Source of the DNA: Fonsecaea monophora
Lineage: Eukaryota; Ascomycota; Eurotiomycetes; Chaetothyriales; Herpotrichiellaceae
Length of the DNA stretch: 64,000 nucleotides
Direction: 5' to 3'
NCBI RefSeq assembly: GCF_001642475.1
Contig: NW_019173936.1
Span: 310,001 to 374,000, forward strand
Part shown: in pieces, positions 56,099 to 64,000 of the stretch
Numbering within the stretch: position 1 is the stretch's first letter
How the letters are laid out: every line of letters begins with the position of its first letter
Notes under the pieces: model-generated
What the model was told of the DNA's origin: nothing
The model's database searches: none
The model's input: the letters and a program-made list of their open reading frames with translations, nothing else
Position numbers and translations under genes: made by a program

Positions 56099-56974
56099 AT
56101 GGAGAGCCGTGACATGATAGTCTATACCTTGAACACTCCGGACTGCAACAAAGTGAGCATAACTCTCGAAGAGCTCGGGTAAGCCTCATGTTCAGCGGTC
56201 AGTCAGTGTCCGCAGTGGGCTCAAATAACCACAAACTCCAGATTAAAGTATCAAGTTCGCAAGGTCAATGTGTCCAAAGGCGAGCAGAAGGAGCCTTGGT
56301 TCACTGAGATCAACCCAAATGGGCGAATACCCGCACTGGTCGATCAGCTTCCGGACGGCTCCACGATCAAACTGTTTGAGTCGGGGAGTATCATGCAATA
56401 TCTAACAGACCGCTACGACCAGGAGCACCGGTAAGTTGATCTGTACGGTGGTCGACACATCCCGTATGCCCCAAAGTTGACGAGATGATTCTCTAGCATT
56501 TCTTTTCCGCGAGGTACCCCAGAATACTACGAGACTGGCAACTGGCTCTTTTTTCAAAACGCCGGGGTCGGTCCGATACAGGGACAGGCCGTCCACTTTC
56601 TTCGCTACAACCCGGTCAAGATGGAATACTCGACGTCACGCTATATCAACGAGACTCGCCGTCTCTATCGTGTGCTCGACAAGCACCTTGCAACGAGAGA
56701 TTACTTGGTGGGAGGGAAATGCACCATTGCCGACATTGCGCACTGGGGTTGGGTCACAGCGGCCTTTTGGGCCGGCGTCGACCTCGGTCAGTTTCCGAAC
56801 CTGGCTCGGTGGGAGAAGAGGATGCGGGCTCGACCAGGTGTTCAGAGAGGAAAGGAAATCCCCGACAGGCATTGGATCGACGTGGTTACTGAATCTCCGG
56901 AGATGATACAGATGGTAGAGCGAGAAAACGCCAAGTGGATACAGGCAGCACAGGTTCAAAATGCACAATTGTAA
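56099..56974 (+). CDS. Ure2-like glutathione S-transferase
   Basis: Three exons (56099-56178, 56242-56430, 56497-56974) splice to 248 aa. The N-terminal thioredoxin-like domain has IVYTLNTPDCNKVSITLEEL, the cis-Pro region EINPNGRIPALVD and the glutathione-contact pair LFESGSIMQYL. The C-terminal helical domain has GPIQGQAVHFLRY and the GST folding motif KCTIADIAHWGWV. The pattern fits fungal Ure2-type/bacterial YfcG-like GSTs, which conjugate glutathione or act as disulfide oxidoreductases. It lacks the Gln/Asn-rich prion domain of yeast Ure2. In a block with oxygenases it may detoxify a reactive intermediate or open an epoxide, which is inference. Confidence 0.9.
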
Positions 56975-57546
56975 ACCGACCTCTCGTATTGACTCGGCTA
57001 GAGGCTACAAAGTGGGTGCCAGATGTCAGTTAAGGAAGGGTAGAGAAGGACACAAGTAAATGTCGTGTCAGCTGGAAAACTCTTGCTCTGTACCTCGAAC
57101 GACTGCCAGCCCCAATCGAATAGATGGGCCAGAAAGGAGGAAAAGGGGTAATGAAGACCTTGCAACAACTGGCACCTCGGTGACTGGACTGTCATTGGAC
57201 TGGAAGTCAAGGGTTTGGAACTCTGGAATTCCTACCCCGGACTTCCGACTGTATCAAACACTAATCCTCTACGGACCGCGATCCCAGATACTCATGGTCG
57301 ATCCAGTCTTTACCGTCAGAGAAGCAAACGACGACGACGAAAATTGCAGACTGCCGCTTGCATTTTTGTCGTGAGTGATGAATGTAAAAACCTCCAACAA
57401 TAGACAAAGAGCGTAGATACACAAAGCGTTCATCTGGTCTTCATAGCCTCTGGTCGAAGGGCACTTTCCTAGCACTATTCAACCTCCACCTGATCTTACT
57501 CTCTCGACCTGCCTGCCTGTCTGGCCATCTGTTGTTGAGTGAGTGT
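56975..57546. other. Convergent 3' intergenic region
   Basis: A 572-bp gap between the GST (+) and the SRPBCC gene (-), whose ends face each other. No gene recognised. Confidence 0.4.
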
Positions 57547-58107
57547 TCAAGCATCCACTGGAAGAGTCTCCAACCACCCAGGCCCGTGGGGTGGGGTGGG
57601 ATTGTACGGCTTCGTATTTGGCACACCGTGTTCGAGGAACGACTTGGTGACGGCCTGGTACATCTCCTCGAGGTCGTTTTTGTCGGCGAGGAAGTCGACG
57701 CTGTTCTCCTTGCCGGGGCGGACGGTGTTGATCCGGTGTCTCGACCAGCGAGTCGTGTTGTCGTCGATCTTCTCGAGCGTGTAGGTGGCCTCGATGTCCG
57801 TGGGCATGGGCGGGCCGTGCCAGTGTACCGACTTGAATCCCCATTTGTGCGGTTTCTCGCACACAGTCACGACCCAGTCGCCCACCAGGTCGAACCGGTC
57901 CGGCATGTGCATGTACTCGAGAAAGTGCTCGCCCGGTTGCATGGTGCGAGACACCGATTCGAGGTCGTCTTCGCCGCCGGGCCCGTGAACCTTCCAGGTC
58001 CCCAGTTGCAGCTTGATCCAGTTGGTGGGCACCGTGACGAACTCCCACACCTTTTCGATGGGGAGGTTGATCACCTGAGAGGTACGGCTGTGTGTGACGC
58101 CCGACAT
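57547..58107 (-). CDS. SRPBCC/START-fold protein (polyketide cyclase/dehydrase-like)
   Basis: A single exon of 186 aa. The N-terminal strand-helix SQVINLPIEKVWEFVTVPTN and the following KLQLGTWKV segment are typical of SRPBCC ligand-binding folds. So are PGEHFLEYM, GDWVVTVCEKPHKW and the strand DIEATYTLEKIDDNTTRWSR. The long C-terminal helix is EEMYQAVTKSFLEHG. Members bind small hydrophobic ligands and some catalyse cyclisation or aromatic ring chemistry. There is no signal peptide, so it is probably cytosolic. A ligand or reaction cannot be named. Confidence 0.75.
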   Translation of the reverse strand: MSGVTHSRTSQVINLPIEKVWEFVTVPTNWIKLQLGTWKVHGPGGEDDLESVSRTMQPGEHFLEYMHMPDRFDLVGDWVVTVCEKPHKWGFKSVHWHGPPMPTDIEATYTLEKIDDNTTRWSRHRINTVRPGKENSVDFLADKNDLEEMYQAVTKSFLEHGVPNTKPYNPTPPHGPGWLETLPVDA

Positions 58108-58619
58108 GTTTGACGAGGTGGGAAATGGTTTTTGGGTGTCTGTATGGTGGATATATGCTCACTCTCAGTTCATCCCTTGACCTGGGTTCCCTTGCCCATT
58201 TTATGAATGTCAGGAGATCAAATTCATTGATCGTATAGTCGGGATGACGACGTCGTCCCAGAAACCTCATGTCGTTGGTCAAGACGACTCAACGAGTCGT
58301 GATATTTCCCATGAACTCGTGGGGAGATACTCCTCCAAACTCCCCCAGAGTAAGTGGATCCTATACGAAGACAAAAGTCCCGAACACTATTGTCAAGAAA
58401 GATGGCGCTGCTTACATTCGGCAAGCTTGAACGGCGGTGTCATAATTTAGGAGTCGTTTCACGAGACAGAACAGGACCAATAAATGCGAGCCCTTCCATC
58501 GCCCCCACCGACCGAGAGACTGTTCCTCGGAATTGGCAATCGATACGAAAACTTCAACCACGACAAGATAATGAGTGAGCAACATCTCCAAGAGAGAGGA
58601 GCAAACGTTCTGGCTAAGT
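58108..58619. other. Intergenic gap between two minus-strand genes
   Basis: A 512-bp gap with the SRPBCC promoter. Short frames on both strands look non-coding. Confidence 0.4.
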
Positions 58620-59585
58620 TTACTGCAACTCTGAGGTATACCTATCGTCCCCGGGCAAGACATCAGCTACAAAGCCCCAGGGGATTCCTAACCCGTCTTT
58701 GGGGTCGACCACTAGCATTGAATCATCCTTGGCGATGAGCTTCACCCCTTTACTCCGAAGATGCGCCTCGGTGACGGCCAGATCCTTGACTTTCCAGGTC
58801 AAGGCGTGATAGACATCCTCGGCCTTGTTTTGTCTTGCTTCGAAGTCTCTCGTCGCATATGAGTCGACACCGGGAATGGGGACGGCGAACTCGTAGACCG
58901 CGTCGGCCAGCTGGATGAAGATGCTGTCAGTCCCTCGAAGCGTGCCTTTGGCCTCGTGGATCTGCTTCCCACCCATGAGGTCCACGAACAATCGAATTGC
59001 CCGGCTCAGATTCGCCGTCAGGATCGTGTGGTGGGAGCAAAACTGGATTCCCAAGGGCCCCTTTCCGACCTGGGGATTCAGCTTCCACGAAGGGTCCCGG
59101 CGGATGTCGTAGGTCCCCATGCTCGAAGCTGGATAGTACTCGTAGCGAAGCCCACTGTCCTCCGCAACCGTGAAGAAAAGCTTTGATGGCTTAAAAACAG
59201 CCACGGGACACTCCTTGGGGTCGGCGAGCCGGTTGGCTTGGTCGGTCGAACGCACACCCATCTCGTTCAGCCGCGCGTATATCTCATCGATACCTTCGAC
59301 ACCCCAGCCCAGACCGTTGAGGTGAGGCTCCTCGACATCCTCGTATCTCTGTTCCCCGTCAATCACGTACTTTTTGGGATCTATGCAATCGAAGAAGACA
59401 TCGGCAATGGACGTGAAAATGCAGTAGTCGGTTGGAAATGTCGGGTATTTGGGGTCTGGCTTCGTAAAGAGCTTGTTCCGCCAGACGCTCTCGATGCCAA
59501 ATACCTCACGGAAGAACGTGTCGGCCTTCTCCAGACTCGGCACCCGATGGCTAGGGTGATATAGCGTGACTATTTTGTATGTCAT
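58620..59585 (-). CDS. Two-domain VOC-fold protein (glyoxalase/dioxygenase superfamily)
   Basis: A single exon of 321 aa, intact. Domain 1: YKIVTLYHPSHRVPSLEKAD, then FREVFGIESVW, ending near VFKPSKLFFTVAED. Domain 2: GIQFCSHHTILTANLSRAIR, FVDLMGGKQIHEAKG, AEDVYHALTWKVKDL and VVDPKDGLGIPWGF. Both have the beta-alpha-beta-beta-beta layout of vicinal-oxygen-chelate proteins. Extradiol dioxygenases, glyoxalases and resistance proteins share the fold, so the reaction is open. The C-terminal domain ends with Gly-Ile-Pro-Trp where active enzymes usually carry a Glu ligand, so metal binding there is doubtful. It is the second VOC gene of the block and is not a close copy of the one at 53.5 kb. Confidence 0.78.
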   Translation of the reverse strand: MTYKIVTLYHPSHRVPSLEKADTFFREVFGIESVWRNKLFTKPDPKYPTFPTDYCIFTSIADVFFDCIDPKKYVIDGEQRYEDVEEPHLNGLGWGVEGIDEIYARLNEMGVRSTDQANRLADPKECPVAVFKPSKLFFTVAEDSGLRYEYYPASSMGTYDIRRDPSWKLNPQVGKGPLGIQFCSHHTILTANLSRAIRLFVDLMGGKQIHEAKGTLRGTDSIFIQLADAVYEFAVPIPGVDSYATRDFEARQNKAEDVYHALTWKVKDLAVTEAHLRSKGVKLIAKDDSMLVVDPKDGLGIPWGFVADVLPGDDRYTSELQ

Positions 59586-59895
59586 GTTTTTTGATCTTAT
59601 GGAGGGCGTGAAACTCGAATTGAACAGACAAAAGCTTCGATGGTAGAAAGGTAACGATACTGTCTTTTCTTACTGAATGCAGGGGTGGGCAGGCTTTGGA
59701 CTGTCCGACATTAATAATGTTCTTCACAGATGACCAAAATTATCGGAATTGCTGGTGTTGGACAAAAGGAGACGGTCGTGTTGCGACTCGTTACAAGCGA
59801 CCCTTTGCTCTCCCGCCCTGCCCAAGCACGGGTTTCCCACACAGATGCAATACTCACCAGCAAATGACATTCATCTACTGGACATACAAAAAGGG
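59586..59895. other. Intergenic gap between the VOC and P450 genes
   Basis: A 310-bp gap with the promoter of the intact VOC gene and the 3' end of the P450. Nothing else seen. Confidence 0.4.
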
Positions 59896-61590
59896 CTATT
59901 TTACTGGCGTCAGATTCACCATCAACGCGGGCTTCTCCCAGAGCATGTATGTCTTCTGAGTTCTTGCCCAGTTGTCATTGTCAGACTCGGCAGCCAAAGC
60001 CAAGTCGAAAGTCCACAGTAGTTTAGACAGAATCACGCGGATCTCAGCGTATGCTAGGCTGGACACTTGTCAGCATGAAACAGTGTACGTAGAAGAGATA
60101 CTGTGTGATACTGACCTTTTGCCAATGCAGTTGCGAGGGCCGAATGAGAAAGGTTGTGAGACATTCTTCTTATCCCTGGCAAACATCTCCGCGGGCACAT
60201 CGTCGTTTTCTAACAGGTGAGGAGCCAGCCAGCGCTCAGGTAGGAAATCAAGTGGGCGGTAAAAGTTGTCCGGGTGCCTCGACGCCGCAAAAGGATGGAC
60301 TCCTACTGTCATGCCCCCGGCAACCCAGTGGCCCTCGATTGCTTCTCCCTTTCCCGGCACCAACCGGGGAAAGGCGTTGGGTGAGGGAGGATAGAGCCTG
60401 AATGCTTCCTCGACCACGGCTGGCATGTATTTGAGCTCGTTGGTCGTCACCATGGTGATGTTCTCGTAGCTCGTGAACGTACTTCTGACTTCTCGCACCA
60501 TTCGCTGGTAGACAGATTGATGGCGGAGGACAAAATACAGAAGCCCCGAGAGGAGCGTGGCGGTGGTCTCGCTGCCCGCGATGATCAGAATGACGGCCGT
60601 CTCCTGGATTTCCGGCATGGTCATGCCTGCGGACCCTTGCTTGTTCTCCCGGAGGATGTAGTTCATAAAGTCCTTTCGTTGGATTTGGTCCTTTCGAGCG
60701 ATCCGCCTGTCGAGCTTCGCGTAGGCTTTGGCGTCGGCTTCCTCTTTGGCCCTCTGCTGTTCCTTGGGCGCAAGGAGCTTAGCGACAGGAAGCAGTCCGT
60801 AATAGACAATGGCCTGCATCCAGGGATACACCTTGACCCCCTGAAAGATTTGCTTCACCCACTCATGATACTGAGTCTCCTGGAGACAGCCGAATGGTTC
60901 GCCAAAGGCCAGGTCGCCCGTGATGTCGAATGTACACCAATTGAACCAGGACGTCATATCTTGTGGTCCCTCTCTACATTTATCGGTGAGTCGTGAAATC
61001 ATTTGGTCAATGAACTTCTGGACCAAGTCCTCCTGTTCCCTGATCGCTTTCTCGGAAAATGCATGGGATATCAGCCGTCGCATTCGAGGGTGGTTTCCCG
61101 ACGACGCAGTCACGATGGACTCGGTATTTTTGAACGTTGGGAGAAGCCCTGGACCTTTGAGATCCTTGGGCATTTCCACTGGTCGATGGCCGTAGCTTGC
61201 GCACAGGTTGGTCCGGACGAAATCTCAGATCTTGATGATGATGAAACACTTACATTTGCTTCCACGCGTTGTCGCTGATGTACGACAGCTCATTCGGGGC
61301 CGTTCTGACGACAGGACCGTATGTTTGATGGAGATCCGAGATCTTGTTGTGTATCTCGCCGCTTATCGCAGTCCAGATCCAGGGCAGCCTAGACGCAGCC
61401 CACAATTTGGGCCCTGGATAATAGCGAAGGGGATGAAAATAGACATTATAGACCGCTTTGCCGACGACAGCGACAAAGATCTGGATTTTTGTTCGTTAGC
61501 TGTCACCAATCAATTCTCGATTTTGGGAATGCACATTACTGCGACGACTCCCCACATCAACATTCTCAGAACCGAAGAGACATCCGCCAT
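59896..61590 (-). CDS. Cytochrome P450 monooxygenase
   Basis: Four exons (61590-61540, 61480-61254, 61195-60116, 60058-59896) splice to 506 aa. An N-terminal membrane anchor (VLRMLMWGVVAIFVAVVGKA) spans the first junction. It leads to the hinge YFHPLRYYPGPKLWA. Helix I has IIAGSETTATLL. The ExxR motif is in VVEEAFRLYPP. The PERF-like segment is LPERWLAP. The heme loop is FSFGPRNCIGK with the Cys thiolate. The spliced tail SLAYAEIRVILSKLLWTFD ends NLTPVK. The segment NAWKQIYGHRP resembles CYP65-type fungal P450s (isotrichodermin C-15 hydroxylase group). All residues for catalysis are present. The substrate is unknown. Confidence 0.93.
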
Positions 61591-61902
61591 TTTCAATCGT
61601 CCTTCAATGTTAGAACGTGCCGCATGACAGTGCAACAGGCCCCCAAGACAACGTTTAAGAATACACTACAACCAAGGTTTCACATCATACGAGTCGTATA
61701 ACGCGACCTGACTTGGGTTTGAAGTGCTGGTCGTACTGCCTGACTGTTCACTTCCATATGGGCTGGATACAACAGAAGATACACGGAAAATGAGCTCTTT
61801 TTCGAGTTCTATGACTAAACTACGCTTCTAAGTAATTCCTTGACATGGCCTGGAAACACCGTGGAAGAGGTTTCATCTGTTACCTTATTTGTACACTTGG
61901 CC
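61591..61902. other. Intergenic gap between the P450 and ADH genes
   Basis: A 312-bp gap with the P450 promoter. No further feature. Confidence 0.4.
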
Positions 61903-63295
61903 TCAAGAGAGCCGAGTCAGATCGAGAACAACACGACCCTGAATCTTGCCAGCATGGAGATCTCCAAAGACCTGTAGTCGAGTCAGCCAAAAGACTCGAT
62001 GGACAAATCATTCAGTTGCAGTAGACCTCTGTGAGTTTATTCATTGGCTCTACCCGTATGGCCGGGCGAACATGACCATGGGCTGCCGGTTGCAGGCAAT
62101 CAATTGCCATGATTCTGTTTCCGGTCACGGCGCCTGGGGTGAACGGCTCATCAGTTTTGAAAGCAACAGAAAGAGAGAGGGGACACGATCACGGACCTTT
62201 TATTTTCCAGAGATTCCCGATGATCTTGAAGGGGGCAGCATTTGGCATGGGGTGAGGGTCGACTTCCGGGATTCCCACGCAGACCAGCGTTCCAGCGTAC
62301 CGGAGGAAATCGAGCGCCTGATCGTATGCTCCGGAGCTGGCATTGCAGACCATAACGGCATGACATCCACCATCGGTGACTTCCTTGACTCTGGCAGTAA
62401 GGTCTGCCGAGTTGAATTGTGTAAAGTCAAGAAAGACATCTGCCCCGAGGGACTTGCAAAAGTCCGCCTTGGAGCCGTGGTCGACGGCGATGACTCTCAG
62501 ATTGAACGCCTTTGCATACTGAACTGCGAGGTGGCCGAGGCCCCCTCCGGCCCCGGATACTAGAAGCCAGTCACCCAGCTTACACTCACTGTATAATAGA
62601 GCTGACCACACGGTCACTCCACCACAGAGGAGAGGGGCAGCCGCCTCAGAAGAGAGCCCCTCGGGAATGGGAGTGACATATCGGGGATCGCTGATGATAT
62701 ATTGTTGAAATGTACCGGGCGTTTTATACCCTGCGACCTTGCGCTTCTTACAACGATTGTCGAACCCAGCGAGGCACTCGGAGCAGATCAGACAGGCCGA
62801 CGTGATCCATTTCACTCCAACGCGGTCACCCAACTGGACCTCTGTCACTCCGTCACCCAACTTAACGACGTATCCAACGCCCTCGTGTCCTCCAATCTGA
62901 ACGGTAAGCACTCGACATCAGCGGAGCTCCTCAGGACTGCCGGTTCGGGCAATACAAACCTGACCGCGCGGTGTCGGCTCCGGCATATGTCCATAAGAAT
63001 TCATGATGAAGGCAAAGTCCGTGTGGCAGACACCGGAGTAAAGGCTTTGACTTCTATCAGATTACCGCACAACGAGACATCAACTTCCTCTGGGGCTGAG
63101 GGCGTAAGAGGCGTACAGTTTGATGAGGATCTCTCCCCGTTGAGGCTCTGGTGTTTCGACATCAATTACTTCAGTGGCCAGAGTACCAGGATTTGAATAG
63201 ATGACGGCTGAGCGAGTCAGACCCTAGTCGCAAAATGGCTCAACATGGACTCTTTCAATACCTTTGTGCGTCTTTGGAATATCTTCAGTCGTCAT
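61903..63295 (-). CDS. Zinc-dependent alcohol dehydrogenase (MDR family)
   Basis: Six exons (63295-63262, 63207-63117, 63044-62960, 62896-62197, 62133-62027, 61971-61903) splice to 361 aa. Catalytic zinc ligands are visible: Cys in SGVCHTDFAF and the His-Glu pair in GGHEGVGYVV. The structural zinc site is CLICSECLAGFDNRCKK with four Cys. The Rossmann motif is VSGAGGGLGHLAVQYAKA. The tail is KLTEVFGDLHAGKIQGRVV. This is the yeast Adh1-like tetrameric branch. Near the end, exon 5 encodes a segment (AVTGNRIMAIDCLQPAAHGH) that differs from the family's usual sequence after KG, although its flanks and phases fit. It may oxidise an alcohol made by the adjacent P450. Confidence 0.9.
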
Positions 63296-63690
63296 GATGC
63301 CGGGTTCGAATCGCTCTAGTGATTGAGGTTTTGGCTGCTGAATCCCTTCCACCAACTATTAGGGTCAGAGACTATATGTGTATGCTCTATTTTTCAGGCC
63401 TCTGAAGCTTTCAAGTCATTTGGCCACAGCACCATTACGGGTAGTCGGCAAGTCGCGATCTTTCCAGTTCAGGGTGCAAGGACCCACACGCGACCCACAC
63501 AGACATGGAAGGTTTCCTCATTAGGCATTTACGACAACTGAGATACGACACTTGGACGCCCACGTGACCCCAGAATTCCTGCGGGGTCGACGAGGGAGTC
63601 GACCCCAGATTTCAGAGCAGTTTTCCCACCATGTGTGCTCAATCACACTTCCCTTGTCGAGTCTTTTTGTTCTACTAAGAAATCCCGGAA
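63296..63690. promoter_or_regulatory. Divergent promoter of ADH and the Zn2Cys6 gene, with E-box and inverted repeat
   Basis: A 395-bp region between divergent ATGs. It contains CACGTG at 63561-63566 and, 16 bases further, a perfect inverted repeat (listed separately). Confidence 0.5.
63583..63606. promoter_or_regulatory. Perfect 9-bp inverted repeat (GGGGTCGAC - 6 bp - GTCGACCCC)
   Basis: The arms 63583-63591 and 63598-63606 are exact reverse complements around the spacer GAGGGA. The site lies about 85 bp upstream of the Zn2Cys6 start and 288 bp upstream of the ADH start. A dyad of this kind could bind a dimeric regulator; which one is not known. Confidence 0.65.
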
Positions 63691-64000
63691 ATGGTGGACC
63701 GCGATACCTTCATGGACGAGTCAGCTCCTGTCACAGAGGCAGCAACTAACGAACAGGCCTCAGCATCCACCCCCATCACCGGCCAGAAGCGCAAGCCCTA
63801 TGTGACGAGTGCATGGTGAGTTTAATCTCAACACGCTGCAAATTGTTCACTGACGACGATCCCATCAGCTCTGAATGCAAAAAGCGAAAGGTTAGGGTGG
63901 GTAAATCTTTGGCGCGCGGAGCATGGCGCGATTTGCTGACTTGTTTAATTCATTCCCCAGTGCTCGGGAAAGCGACCTTGTAGCCAATGTTCCATCGGGC
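63691..64000 (+). CDS. Zn2Cys6 binuclear-cluster transcription factor (N-terminal part, cut by the window end)
   Basis: The first three exons are visible (63691-63815, 63869-63896, 63961 onward). After a 33-residue acidic leader comes GQKRKPYVTSAC, then SECKKRKVR and CSGKRPCSQCSIG. Together these give the Cys spacing of a Gal4-type zinc cluster (C-x2-C-x6-C...C-x2-C), with the cluster interrupted by two introns. Introns inside the zinc-finger coding region are common in this family. The dimerisation and activation domains lie beyond the window. The position, divergent from the ADH, suggests a pathway-specific activator of the 53-63 kb genes. Confidence 0.85.

Noticed and set aside
51276..64000. 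Classical secondary-metabolite cluster
   Set aside because: No PKS, NRPS, dimethylallyltransferase or terpene synthase motif is visible in any frame, so the block is described as backbone-less.
1..64000. CRISPR arrays, insertion sequences, rRNA or tRNA genes
   Set aside because: No regularly spaced repeats, transposase-like frames, terminal inverted repeats or complete tRNA cloverleaf seen by eye on either strand. A dedicated tRNA scan would be needed to exclude intron-containing tRNAs.

Overview
The window is nuclear DNA of a filamentous ascomycete (Pezizomycotina). Genes are dense and lie on both strands. Most carry short introns (about 44-125 bp) with GTRNGT-like donors and CTAAC/CTGAC branch points. 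Several families are typical of these fungi: DUF3455, bZIP-DUF3425, Som1, and a cytochrome-b5-fused delta-8 sphingolipid desaturase. The overall look is compatible with Eurotiomycetes such as Chaetothyriales, but that placement is a guess. I rebuilt 32 protein genes exon by exon. All spliced frames close except one.

Layout. 0.2-2.2 kb: TOM70. 2.5-6.6 kb: three genes around shikimate/chorismate chemistry (3-dehydroshikimate-dehydratase-like, shikimate-dehydrogenase-like, aminodeoxychorismate-lyase-like). 6.9-9.4 kb: divergent TrpRS and PRELI/Ups genes sharing a promoter with five CCAAT boxes. 10.0-10.9 kb: a secreted DUF3455 protein. 11.7-14.5 kb: SNF1/AMPK catalytic subunit. 15.2-16.8 kb: a Vps73-like MFS transporter. 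18.1-30.0 kb: an accessory block with every gene on the + strand (2OG-Fe(II) oxygenase, SDR, Baeyer-Villiger monooxygenase, MFS sugar-type transporter, candidate regulator), separated by long gaps of 0.8-1.7 kb. 30.6-48.8 kb: core eukaryotic genes (SMC4, GUF1, MAD2, RPC160/RPC1, COX9, TAF8, SOM1, XRCC2-like). 49.2-50.9 kb: delta-8 sphingolipid desaturase.

51.3-64.0 kb is a second accessory block: bZIP-DUF3425 regulator, two VOC-fold proteins, an ABM monooxygenase, a Ure2-like GST, an SRPBCC protein, a cytochrome P450, a zinc alcohol dehydrogenase, and a Zn2Cys6 regulator cut by the window end. No PKS, NRPS or terpene synthase is present. It therefore looks like a catabolic, detoxifying or tailoring cluster whose substrate is unknown. 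One member (the 53.5 kb VOC gene) does not splice to an open frame and may be a recent pseudogene. A perfect 9-bp inverted repeat lies in the ADH/Zn2Cys6 divergent promoter.

The core genes cover mitochondrial import and biogenesis (TOM70, SOM1, GUF1, COX9, PRELI), chromosome segregation (SMC4, MAD2), transcription (RPC1, TAF8), recombination repair (XRCC2-like) and energy sensing (SNF1). The two accessory blocks are where new biology is most likely.
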